Source: an uncultured Eggerthellaceae bacterium
GTDB taxonomy: Bacteria > Actinomycetota > Coriobacteriia > Coriobacteriales > Eggerthellaceae
Assembly (NCBI GenBank): GCA_934623455.1
Contig: CAKTVK010000001.1
Coordinates: 1 to 57,660 of the forward strand
Direction of reading: 5' to 3'
DNA length: 57,660 bases
The notes beneath the pieces are model-generated. The model had not been told where the DNA came from and ran no database searches. It saw nothing but the letters and a program-made list of their open reading frames with translations. Position numbers and translations under genes: made by a program. Within the stretch, counting starts at the first letter, position 1, and every line of letters begins with the position of its first letter. Of this stretch, positions 36,148 to 43,745 are shown piece after piece.

Positions 36148-36164
36148 CGTAACACTGCGTTACA
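36148..36164 (-). promoter_or_regulatory. Candidate nitrogen-regulator (GlnR/TnrA-like) box upstream of glnN
   Basis: On the minus strand the site reads TGTAA-N7-TTACG, one base from the TGTNA-N7-TNACA consensus of Firmicute GlnR/TnrA. It lies about 80-95 bases before the glnN start. No glnR gene is in the window, so the regulator is inferred. Confidence 0.4.
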
Positions 36165-36214
36165 GGTGAAGGATGTTCCTTTGTTGCGACTTTCAAAAGG
36201 CAGAGGCTGGCACG

Positions 36215-36420
36215 TCCGCGCGAAATGATGATTCAAGGCGCTCACCTGGTGATGCGGATGTGTGCGGCAAAACCATATCGCTTAAGGCACTCATGGGTCT
36301 TTTGCCTTTTGAGGGTGGCAAGATCACGGTCTGCGGAAATGACCTTTCGCGCATGGCGGAGCGTCAGCGCGCGCGTCTGCATCTCGCTGCGTTAGAGCTG
36401 GTTGGGGGAAGGATCGAGTA
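36215..36420 (+). pseudogene. Remnant of an ABC transporter ATP-binding gene
   Basis: The translation contains CGKTISLKALMGLLPFEGG followed by KITVCGNDLSRMAERQRARL, which matches the P-loop-to-Q-loop part of a nucleotide-binding domain (expected GxGKTTLLKALMGLL). The region before the P-loop and everything after about residue 60 is missing or out of recognisable frame, and the first Gly of the P-loop is Cys. No ribosome site or intact domain remains. It is a decayed fragment about 200 bases long. Confidence 0.75.
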
Positions 36421-36544
36421 CTCGTCTCTTGATCGCAGCGCCTCGAACGCGCAATTCAAGATGGGGTTAATTAAAAGCACCAGCGCAGGCCGGTGTTTTT
36501 GGTCTCGAGGGCCGCTTTCAAGTCATGTTGTCGAAAAAATGAAG

Positions 36545-36717
36545 CTAATGTGCAAAATATTCCTGTTCGGGGTAGGTTAGAAGGTCTGAAAGCGCGCTTT
36601 TGGACGAATACTGGACATTTCCTGGTGCGCTAAAACGCATTTGCCCAGGTCGCTAGATTTTGCTGTCCGAAATGACTAAGTGACACCTACCCCGAACAGG
36701 AATATTTTGCGCATTAG
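36545..36717. repeat. 31-33-bp inverted repeat pair, MITE-like
   Basis: The left arm (36545-36577, core GTTCGGGGTAGG) and the right arm (36685-36717, core CCTACCCCGAAC) are complementary at all but one position, which would be a G-U pair in RNA. The 107 bases between encode nothing recognisable. The layout fits a small non-autonomous element or the terminal repeats of a lost insertion sequence. No target-site duplication was identified with confidence. Confidence 0.65.
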
Positions 36718-36862
36718 GGGCGAAAAAACGACAAGATAAACTTTTAAGCCAGCTGACCAAGCCCGCTATGCTACTTGATGTCCAAAAGTCGTTTTCGCTC
36801 CGTTGGTCACCGTTCAGCGTGGGTTTTGTAAAAGCGAACAGTGGGTCAGGGTATATTCACCC

Positions 36863-36899
36863 AATGATAGAAAAACTACCATTTGTTGGCGAATCGTAA
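36863..36899. repeat. 37-base direct repeat, copy 1
   Basis: Begins AATGATAGAAAAACTACC and ends GAATCGTAA. It matches copy 2 at 37616-37652 at about 34 of 37 positions. A 14-base exact fragment (ATGATAGAAAAACT) recurs at 37716. The two copies bracket the toxin-antitoxin-like genes. Confidence 0.8.
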
Positions 36900-36919
36900 A
36901 CGTTTCTATGGCAAATCAT

Positions 36920-37243
36920 TCACAATTGACGCTGAATCAACGCAGGGTAAGAGCCTGATCGTTCATCGACCAGTCGAGGCGCCTCGAACTTGCAGTCAAG
37001 AGCCAGAGCCATTGCCGCCATGCTTTTCAATGTAAGATTCTGTCCATTTAATTTTTCGGATAAAGTTGAGGGTTTGATTCCTAGTTTTGCTGCCAAGTCA
37101 ACGAAGGACATGTTTTTCGCGGAGCAATGCGCAACTACCTGGTTTGAAAAGTCCATGGATGCCTCAAACGCGATTTCATCTGCTGTTAGACGTGGCAAAT
37201 CTATGTCTCCGAATATTGTTTTTTCATCGTACAATTTGCTCAT
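36920..37243 (-). CDS. XRE/Cro-type helix-turn-helix antitoxin-like protein
   Basis: A 107-residue protein with a C-terminal helix-turn-helix: MSFVDLAAKLGIKPSTLSEKLNGQNLTLKSMAAMALAL, the HigA/XRE pattern. The ATG at 37243 is chosen because AGGAG lies 5 bases upstream; earlier ATGs are too close to it. It overlaps the 3' end of the preceding small gene by about 20 bp, the usual toxin-first order of higBA modules. It likely represses its own promoter through the palindrome at 37526-37545. Confidence 0.8.
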   Translation of the reverse strand: MSKLYDEKTIFGDIDLPRLTADEIAFEASMDFSNQVVAHCSAKNMSFVDLAAKLGIKPSTLSEKLNGQNLTLKSMAAMALALDCKFEAPRLVDERSGSYPALIQRQL

Positions 37244-37517
37244 CATTGCTCCTGCTTTCAAGTGCTTCTTCTAAATTTGATCTCATTGCATCAAGTTTTC
37301 TTAATAGTTTCGTTTGTCTGGAAGCGTCAATTCCTCGCTCGCTGACGGAGCCTATGGCCGCTGCAATCTTTCTTGCTGCCACTGCATCTCTGCTTTTCTG
37401 ATAAAACTCTTTAATTGGATTGACTCCATCCTCAGTAAGGAGAAATACATTATTTGAATAAGTTCGATCCGCAAGAGGGAACGGTTCCAATGAATATCCC
37501 AAAGCATCACCACTCAC
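37224..37517 (-). CDS. Small protein, candidate RelE/HigB-like toxin
   Basis: A 97-residue protein reading SNNVFLLTEDGVNPIKEFYQK near residue 22, similar to the start of HigB/Gp49-type toxins (F-x-TEDGxxPxxEF). The rest (ASRQTKLLRKLDAMRSNLEEALES) is helical and lacks the expected C-terminal strand LxELR, so it may be truncated or a divergent family. The start is GTG at 37517, the first in-frame option after a TAG, with almost no leader and a weak ribosome site. Location ahead of an overlapping XRE gene is the main support. Confidence 0.5.
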   Translation of the reverse strand: MSGDALGYSLEPFPLADRTYSNNVFLLTEDGVNPIKEFYQKSRDAVAARKIAAAIGSVSERGIDASRQTKLLRKLDAMRSNLEEALESRSNDEQIVR

Positions 37518-37525
37518 TTTGGTCT

Positions 37526-37572
37526 ATTTCGGTTATAACCGAAATTATATAAAGAGAAATGCGAATAATCAA
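37526..37572 (-). promoter_or_regulatory. Promoter with a 20-bp perfect palindromic operator for the toxin-antitoxin-like pair
   Basis: ATTTCGGTTATAACCGAAAT (37526-37545) is a perfect palindrome. On the minus strand TTGATT (37572-37567) and TATAAT (37549-37544) are separated by 17 bp, a near-ideal sigma-70 promoter; the operator overlaps the start of transcription. This is the expected arrangement for autorepression by an XRE antitoxin. Confidence 0.75.
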
Positions 37573-37869
37573 GTGGTAGTACTGACCGAATGACTATTTT
37601 CAAGTGCATTTACTAAATGATAGAAAAACTACCGTTTGTTGATGAATCGTAACTATCTCTTTAATAAAGCTTGTCAAGGGTTGCGCGGAGTAGGTCAAGA
37701 AGCGATAATAGCTCGATGATAGAAAAACTCTTATTACGATAGTCGATTTTAAGAGCATGTGAATGAACGTACTGGCACATTAAGGATTTCCCCGTGTTGA
37801 ACTCAAATGTAGGTTGTGGCGCAGCAGCGCCCTTTAGCATCCATGCCGCAAGTTTCCAGGTGGCTGGCA
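37573..37869. other. Leader region of the polysaccharide locus
   Basis: Holds copy 2 of the 37-base direct repeat and a partial third copy at 37716. An opposite-strand frame ending at 37661 (C-terminus KSFSIIELLSLLDLLRATLDKLY-like) looks faintly protein-like, but its start lies inside the next gene. No JUMPstart/ops element was recognised. Confidence 0.5.
37616..37652. repeat. 37-base direct repeat, copy 2
   Basis: Begins AATGATAGAAAAACTACC and ends GAATCGTAA; see copy 1 at 36863-36899. Together the copies enclose about 715 bases containing the two small genes and their operator. Confidence 0.8.
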
Positions 37870-40332
37870 ATGCTGCTGGCTTTTGGCTTGAATAGGGGCG
37901 GATTCGTGCTTTCTGTACCTGTGACCTGCATTGCTGCAGCTGCAATTGCATTTCTGATAACGTATCTTATGGTCCCTGTTTCGATGAAAATCGCTACGAA
38001 GGTGGGCGCCATCGATATGCCCTCTGAGCGACGTGTTCATACCAGCCCTACAACGCGCATGGGCGGTATTGCGCTATTCTCAGGCATTGTATTGACCAGC
38101 GCATTGCTGTTGTCGGTGGGTGTTCAGGCAGGCATTGTTCCTGCTGAGTTCGCTCTTGGAAAAACAACGTCGGCAAATGTATGGCTTTTGCTGCTGGGTT
38201 TCTGCTTTATGTTTGCAATGGGCGCTGCCGATGACATTCTGCAATTACGTGCCCGTACTAAATTTGCAGGTCAAATTGTAGCGGCATCAATCGTAGTTGC
38301 CTCGGGGATTGTTATCCACGGCATTCATATCACTGGCTTGCAGACGTATATCGATTTTGACTTCATGGCATATCCCATTACGGTAATTTACCTGGTGTCG
38401 TTTGCGAACGTGATTAATCTTATCGACGGCCTTGACGGTTTGGCGGCGGGTGTCACGTGCATTGCTGCCACTGCGTTTGCTATACTGGCGGCTGCAGGCG
38501 GCGTCTATTCGGTTCTGATTATGGCAATTGCCGTTGCGGCATCGTGCCTTGCGTTTTTGCGCTTCAACTTTCATCCCGCAAAGCTGTTCATGGGAGATTG
38601 CGGATCGCTGTCTCTTGGCTTTGCGCTGGGCATTGTGTCCCTTTCGGGTGCAATGCGCTATGCAGGATTGGCATCGATCGTGGTGCCGGTGGTTATTGCC
38701 GCAGTGCCGGTTATCGACACGTTTGCCGCTATTGTACGGCGTAAAATCAAGGGTGTACCTATTAGCTTGCCCGATAAGAACCATATTCACCATGTGCTAC
38801 TTCAGAAGGGATTCAGCCAGCGTCATGTGGTGTTCGATATTTACCTTATGTGCGCTGTTTTCGCAGGTACTGGCATTGCGATTTATCGTGCGCCTACAAG
38901 TGTGTCCGTTGTTGTGCTGATTGCCGATATTCTGTTTGCGGCGTTTTTAATTTGGAAGCTGGGCCTTTTCGGCAAGATCATGGGTCGTTATTATCCCGAA
39001 GGCCGCTTGAGTCTACGCAAGAAGAAGCGCGAAAAGCAAGAGGCGGCGCTTGATGCCATTCGCGAAGAGCGCGGCTTGATTGAGAAAATCGACCCCAACG
39101 TAACACGTGTCCTTTTCGTGTCGCAGCATTATTGGCCCGAGCCGTTCGCGACAACCGATATCTGCGAAGAGCTGGTACGGCGCGGTTGCGACGTGACGGT
39201 GCTTACGGGCCAGCCGAATTATCCCGAAGGAAAGCTTTACCCCGGCTACGAAAACGCACACGTGACCGAAGAGGTGCATAACGGGGTGCGCATCATGCGC
39301 TGCAAGCTGCGACCTCGAAAAACAGGTGCTATCAATCGCGCACTGAACTATTACAGCTTCAAGCGAAGAGGCAATGCGCTCGCTCGTCTTTCAGGAGAAG
39401 GCTTTGACGTGGTGTATTCCTATCAGACGTCGCCTGTTATGATGGCGTGCCCGGCGCTGGAGGTCGCGAAGAAATACAAAACCCCTGTTCTGTTGCACGT
39501 TGTTGATATTTGGCCCGAATGCCTTACGGCGGGTGGAATTACGGCGGGTCGCGCTATTTACAACCACTACTTGCAGGTTTCGCGCAACATTTATTCCGCT
39601 GCCGACAAGCTGGCGGTAACATCAAAGCGCTTCACCGAGTATCTTTGCAACACGGTTGGAGTCAACGCGGAAGACGCTCTTTATCTGCCCCAGTATGCGG
39701 AAGATATTTTCAACGAGGCCGTGCCAAGCGCATGTAACATTACCCTCAGCGATTTTCTCGACAGTGCAATTAATGTTATGTTTGCGGGAAATGTTGGCGC
39801 GGCGCAATCGGTGCAGACAGCAATTCGCGCGGCTGCGCAGCTTAAAGACGAAGGATTCGTGTTCCATATTGTCGGTTCGGGCTCCGAGTTGGATAATTGC
39901 AAAAAGCTAGCTCAGGAGTTGCAGGCCAATAACGTGGTGTTCCACGGGCGGCATCCTCTTGAGGAAATGCCGGCCTACTACGCAAAGGCCGATGCGATGT
40001 TGGCAACTTTTGCAGACAGTCCCATTTTGGGATATACGCTTCCGCGAAAGATTCAATCTTATATGGCGGCAGGAAAGCCTGTTCTTGGTACAATTTTGGG
40101 CGCTGCAAAAGAAGTTGTCGAAGAAGCCCAGTGCGGTTTGTGCTGCAATGCGGAAGACGCGCAGGGTTTGGCGGATGTCTGCCGTGTATTTGCTGCGCTT
40201 TCTGCTGATGAACGCCGCAAAATGGGAGAGAATGGCAAGAATTATTGCCGTGAGCATTTTTCAAAAGATGCCTATTTCGATAAATTATGCGCCGAACTTG
40301 ACGCGCTGAAAGGAACGAAGCATGGCTGCTAA
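37870..40332 (+). CDS. Fusion: WecA/MraY-type phosphoglycosyltransferase plus WbuB-like GT4 glycosyltransferase
   Basis: About 820 residues, two enzymes in one chain. The N-terminal 370 residues are a polytopic WecA-type transferase that puts a HexNAc-1-phosphate on undecaprenyl phosphate: GAADDILQL (catalytic Asp pair), NLIDGLDGLAAG, FMGDCGSLSLGF and DKNHIHHVLLQKG. After a charged linker (RKKKREKQEAALDAIREERG) comes a GT4 domain like WbuB: VLFVSQHYWPEPFATTDI, LTGQPNYPEGKLYPGYEN, VVDIWPECL and FAGNVGAAQSV. WbuB is proposed to add N-acetyl-L-fucosamine, and the next three genes make its donor. The ATG at 37870 follows AGGTGG; GTG 37816 and ATG 37843 are alternatives. Confidence 0.9.
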   Translation: MLLAFGLNRGGFVLSVPVTCIAAAAIAFLITYLMVPVSMKIATKVGAIDMPSERRVHTSPTTRMGGIALFSGIVLTSALLLSVGVQAGIVPAEFALGKTTSANVWLLLLGFCFMFAMGAADDILQLRARTKFAGQIVAASIVVASGIVIHGIHITGLQTYIDFDFMAYPITVIYLVSFANVINLIDGLDGLAAGVTCIAATAFAILAAAGGVYSVLIMAIAVAASCLAFLRFNFHPAKLFMGDCGSLSLGFALGIVSLSGAMRYAGLASIVVPVVIAAVPVIDTFAAIVRRKIKGVPISLPDKNHIHHVLLQKGFSQRHVVFDIYLMCAVFAGTGIAIYRAPTSVSVVVLIADILFAAFLIWKLGLFGKIMGRYYPEGRLSLRKKKREKQEAALDAIREERGLIEKIDPNVTRVLFVSQHYWPEPFATTDICEELVRRGCDVTVLTGQPNYPEGKLYPGYENAHVTEEVHNGVRIMRCKLRPRKTGAINRALNYYSFKRRGNALARLSGEGFDVVYSYQTSPVMMACPALEVAKKYKTPVLLHVVDIWPECLTAGGITAGRAIYNHYLQVSRNIYSAADKLAVTSKRFTEYLCNTVGVNAEDALYLPQYAEDIFNEAVPSACNITLSDFLDSAINVMFAGNVGAAQSVQTAIRAAAQLKDEGFVFHIVGSGSELDNCKKLAQELQANNVVFHGRHPLEEMPAYYAKADAMLATFADSPILGYTLPRKIQSYMAAGKPVLGTILGAAKEVVEEAQCGLCCNAEDAQGLADVCRVFAALSADERRKMGENGKNYCREHFSKDAYFDKLCAELDALKGTKHGC

Positions 40333-41368
40333 TATGAGCGCCTTCAAAGATAAAACCCTGATGATCACGGGCGGTACGGGCTCTTTTGGCTCGACCGTTC
40401 TCAAGCACTTTTTGGGTTCGGAAATTGGTGAGATTCGCATTTTCAGTCGCGATGAAAAGAAGCAAGACGATATGCGCCACGACCTGCAGGCTCATGCTTC
40501 CGAACTGGCAAGTAAGGTTCGCTTCTATATTGGCGATGTGCGCGATGCCCAAAGCGTGCATGATGCCATGTACGGCGTTGATTACATCTTCCACGCGGCG
40601 GCGCTCAAGCAAGTACCCAGCTGCGAATTTTTCCCCATGGAAGCGGTGCGCACGAACGTTATTGGCACCGACAACGTGCTGCATGCTGCCATTTCTCAGG
40701 GCGTAGAAAAGGTTGTATGCCTTTCTACCGATAAAGCGGCGTACCCTATTAATGCTATGGGCAAGAGCAAGGCTATGATGGAGTCCATCATCTACGCCAA
40801 CGCACGCAACGGCGCTGGTCGTACAACAATTTGTTGCACGCGCTATGGCAACGTTATGTGCAGCCGTGGCAGCGTTATTCCTTTGTTCATCGATCAGATT
40901 CGCGAAGGTAAACCTGTTACGGTGACTGATCCGCATATGACGCGTTTCCTTATGAACTTAGATGAAGCGGTTGATTTGGTTTGCTTTGCGTTCGAGAATG
41001 CGCATCCAGGCGATTTGTTCATCCAAAAGGCCGATGCTTCCACCATTGGCGACTTGGCGGAAGCGGTTCAAGAGCTTTTCGGGAAAACAGGTGTGCAGGT
41101 TATTGGCACGCGTCACGGCGAGAAACTGTACGAGACACTTATGACGCGCGAAGAACGTTTGCGCGCGCACGATATGGGTAATTACTATCGTGTTTGCGCC
41201 GATACACGCGATTTGAATTACGATCAGTTTGTGGTGCAAGGCGAAGTCAACACGCAGGCTGATGAAGCTTACACCAGCCACAACACGAATCGGCTGGACG
41301 TTGCGGGCACCATTGAGAAAATCAAAACTGCCGATTACGTGCAGAAATGCCTGGCGGGAGAGTTGTAA
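40322..41368 (+). CDS. capE: UDP-GlcNAc 4,6-dehydratase/5-epimerase of UDP-L-FucNAc synthesis
   Basis: A 348-residue short-chain dehydrogenase-type enzyme doing the first, inverting step of UDP-N-acetyl-L-fucosamine synthesis (CapE/FnlA/WbjB). The NAD-binding GGTGSFGSTVLKHFL, HAAALKQVPSCE and the catalytic region STDKAAYPINAMGKSK (Met and Lys in place of the usual Tyr of other SDRs) are present. AAAGGA precedes the ATG at 40322, which overlaps the end of the fusion gene by 11 bp, so translation is coupled to the transferase predicted to use the product. The operon continues without gaps. Confidence 0.92.
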   Translation: MAANMSAFKDKTLMITGGTGSFGSTVLKHFLGSEIGEIRIFSRDEKKQDDMRHDLQAHASELASKVRFYIGDVRDAQSVHDAMYGVDYIFHAAALKQVPSCEFFPMEAVRTNVIGTDNVLHAAISQGVEKVVCLSTDKAAYPINAMGKSKAMMESIIYANARNGAGRTTICCTRYGNVMCSRGSVIPLFIDQIREGKPVTVTDPHMTRFLMNLDEAVDLVCFAFENAHPGDLFIQKADASTIGDLAEAVQELFGKTGVQVIGTRHGEKLYETLMTREERLRAHDMGNYYRVCADTRDLNYDQFVVQGEVNTQADEAYTSHNTNRLDVAGTIEKIKTADYVQKCLAGEL

Positions 41369-41370
41369 GC

Positions 41371-42567
41371 ATGAATATTTTAGTTACAGGTGCCAAGGGC
41401 ATGGTGGGATGCGCCCTGGTGAACAACTTGAGAAACTTGCGTGATGGCAAAGATCGCACGCGCCCCGATCTGCATATCGAAGAGATTTATGAATATGATT
41501 TAGACTCCACTCTGGAGCAACTGCGTGAATGGTGTGCTCAGACGGATTTCGTGTTCAACTTAGCGGGCGTGAATCGTCCTCAAAATGCCAATGAATTCAT
41601 GGAGGGCAATTTCGGTTTTGCCTCTCAGCTGCTTGATGAGCTTAAAGCCGCCGAGAACACATGTCCCGTTATGCTGGCGTCTTCGATTCAGGCTACTCTT
41701 GCCGGTCGTTTCGGCAACAGCGAATACGGTCGCAGTAAGAAAGCGGGTGAGGACCTGTTTTTCGCCTACGCGCAGGAAACGGGTGCGAAAGTTGCCGTCT
41801 ATCGCTTTCCCAATTTGATGGGCCATTCAAAGCCCAACTATAACAGCGCGGTGAGCACGTTTTGCTGGGCTATCGCAAATGACCAGCCGTATACGGTGAA
41901 TAATCCGTCCGTTGAGCTGGAGCTGCTCTATATTGATGATTTGGTGCAGGGCATGTTTGACTTGCTTGAGGGAAAGGAAGCGCGCTGCGAGTTCGATGGC
42001 GTGAATGCTGTTCCCGCAGATTTCGGTCGTTTTTGCTACGTGCCTGTTACGCACAAGGTAACGTTGGGGCAAATCATCGAGCTGCTTTTGCAGTTCAGGG
42101 AGCAGCCGCAAACGCTCATGATGCCCAAGATGCCCGAAGGCTCTTTTGCGAAAAAACTGTATTCACTTTATTTGACGTACCTGCCAACTGACGCCTTTAA
42201 ATACGCGCTCAAAATGAACGTTGACGCGCGCGGTAGCTTTACGGAGCTTGTCCATACGGAAGATTGCGGACAAGTGTCAATCAACATCTCTAAACCGGGA
42301 ATAACCAAAGGCCAGCATTGGCATAACTCTAAATGGGAGTTGTTCATTGTAGTCAAAGGTCATGGTCTTATTCAGGAGCGCAACATCAATACGGACGAGA
42401 TGGTGGAGTTCGAAGTATCCGGTGATAAGATTGAAGCCGTGCACATGATTCCTGGTTGGACGCACAACATTATCAACCTGAGCGGCACCGAGGATCTTGT
42501 TACCGTCATGACTTGCAACGAGGTTTTTGACCCGGCGCATCCCGATACGTATTATGAGGAGGTATAG
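41371..42567 (+). CDS. capF: CapF-type bifunctional epimerase/reductase of UDP-L-FucNAc synthesis
   Basis: A 398-residue enzyme of the second step. The N-terminal NADPH-binding Rossmann domain (MNILVTGAKGMVGCALVNNL, YGRSKKAGEDL with the Tyr-Lys pair) is followed by a C-terminal cupin (about residues 285-390, KPGITKGQHWHNSKWELF with zinc-binding His residues) that epimerises the sugar before reduction. This domain pair is diagnostic of CapF/FnlB/WbjC. The start at 41371 is 2 bp after the capE stop; GGGAGAG is the ribosome site. Confidence 0.93.
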   Translation: MNILVTGAKGMVGCALVNNLRNLRDGKDRTRPDLHIEEIYEYDLDSTLEQLREWCAQTDFVFNLAGVNRPQNANEFMEGNFGFASQLLDELKAAENTCPVMLASSIQATLAGRFGNSEYGRSKKAGEDLFFAYAQETGAKVAVYRFPNLMGHSKPNYNSAVSTFCWAIANDQPYTVNNPSVELELLYIDDLVQGMFDLLEGKEARCEFDGVNAVPADFGRFCYVPVTHKVTLGQIIELLLQFREQPQTLMMPKMPEGSFAKKLYSLYLTYLPTDAFKYALKMNVDARGSFTELVHTEDCGQVSINISKPGITKGQHWHNSKWELFIVVKGHGLIQERNINTDEMVEFEVSGDKIEAVHMIPGWTHNIINLSGTEDLVTVMTCNEVFDPAHPDTYYEEV

Positions 42568-42569
42568 AC

Positions 42570-43745
42570 GTGGCTTTTGACGTTTCTTTCAAAAACGACG
42601 GCCGCCTAAAGCTTTTGATTATTGTGGGCACGCGTCCCGAAATCATTCGCTTGAGCGAGGTCATTAAGAAGTGTCGCAAATACTTCGATACGATTCTTGC
42701 GCATACCGGACAAAACTACGATTACAACTTGAATGGCGTGTTCTTCAAGGATTTGAAGTTGGATGATCCTGAGGTGTATCTGAACTGTGTAGGCGAAGGC
42801 TTGGGCCAGACCATGGGCAACATCATTGCTTCGAGCTATGATTTGATGGTCGAAATCAAACCCGATGCTGTTCTGGTTTTGGGCGATACGAACAGTTGCT
42901 TATCGGTTATTGGTGCAAAACGCCTGCATATTCCCATTTTCCATATGGAGGCGGGAAATCGCTGCAAAGACGAATGCTTGCCCGAGGAGACCAACCGCCG
43001 CATCGTCGACGTGATTAGTGATGTCAACCTAGCCTACTCCGAGCATGCCCGCCGCTATCTGAAGGACACGGGGTGCGCCCCGGAGCGCACCTACGTGACG
43101 GGAAGCCCGATGGCCGAGGTGCTGCGCGCGAACCTCGGGAAGATCGAGGCTTCTAGCGTCCTCGGCGAGCTGGGGCTGGAGCCCAAGCGCTACATGCTGC
43201 TTTCTGCCCACCGCGAGGAGAACATCGACACAGAGGCGAACTTCACGAGCCTGTTCACGGCGATCAACGCTCTGGCCGAGAAGTACGACATGCCGATCCT
43301 GTATAGCTGCCACCCGCGTAGCCGCAAGCGCCTGGAGGCGGCCGGCTTCCAACTGGATCCGCGAGTGCGCATGCACGAGCCCATGGGCTTCCACGACTAT
43401 AACTGCCTGCAGATGAACGCCTTCGCGGTGGTCAGCGATTCCGGCACCCTGCCCGAGGAGTCGAGCTTCTTCGCGAGCATTGGCAAGCCTTTCCCGGCGG
43501 TGTGCATCCGTACCTCGACCGAGCGCCCCGAGGCGCTCGACAAGGCGTGCTTCACTCTGGCCGGTATCTCCGAGCGAGGATTGTTGCAGGCGGTTCATAC
43601 CGCCGTAGCCCTGGACGCCGAGGGCAGCTATCCCGAGGCGCCCGTGCCCGACTACGCCGACGAGACCGTGTCAACCAAGGTGGTCAAGATCGTCCAGAGC
43701 TACACCGGCGTAGTGGACAAGATGGTATGGAGGAAGAGTCTCTAG
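42570..43745 (+). CDS. capG: UDP-N-acetylglucosamine 2-epimerase family (CapG/FnlC, WecB-like)
   Basis: A 391-residue non-hydrolysing 2-epimerase for the last step to UDP-L-FucNAc. Family motifs: IIVGTRPEIIRLSEVIKK, HTGQNYDYNLNG, VLVLGDTNSCLS, FHMEAGNRCKDECLPEETNRR and SAHREENIDTE. A strong GAGGAGGT precedes the GTG at 42570. Codon usage changes sharply near 43,030: before it, codons look like the upstream chromosome; after it, nearly every third position is G or C. The protein remains intact, so this looks like homologous recombination within the gene. Confidence 0.93.
   Translation: MAFDVSFKNDGRLKLLIIVGTRPEIIRLSEVIKKCRKYFDTILAHTGQNYDYNLNGVFFKDLKLDDPEVYLNCVGEGLGQTMGNIIASSYDLMVEIKPDAVLVLGDTNSCLSVIGAKRLHIPIFHMEAGNRCKDECLPEETNRRIVDVISDVNLAYSEHARRYLKDTGCAPERTYVTGSPMAEVLRANLGKIEASSVLGELGLEPKRYMLLSAHREENIDTEANFTSLFTAINALAEKYDMPILYSCHPRSRKRLEAAGFQLDPRVRMHEPMGFHDYNCLQMNAFAVVSDSGTLPEESSFFASIGKPFPAVCIRTSTERPEALDKACFTLAGISERGLLQAVHTAVALDAEGSYPEAPVPDYADETVSTKVVKIVQSYTGVVDKMVWRKSL

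Larger units (their letters stand above)
36070..36919. other. Gene-poor scar region with a pseudogene and inverted repeats
   Basis: These 850 bases have no intact gene. They hold the glnN control region (to about 36,170), an ABC-transporter remnant, a 31-bp inverted repeat pair, and a second imperfect inverted repeat (GGGGCGAAAAAACGAC at 36717 region against GTCGTTTTCGCTCC near 36789), and the first copy of a 37-base direct repeat. The mix suggests repeated insertion and loss. Confidence 0.7.

Noticed and set aside
37661..37951. A 96-residue minus-strand frame upstream of the polysaccharide locus
   Set aside because: Only the last 30 residues look protein-like, the start overlaps the real fusion gene on the other strand, and no ribosome site is visible.
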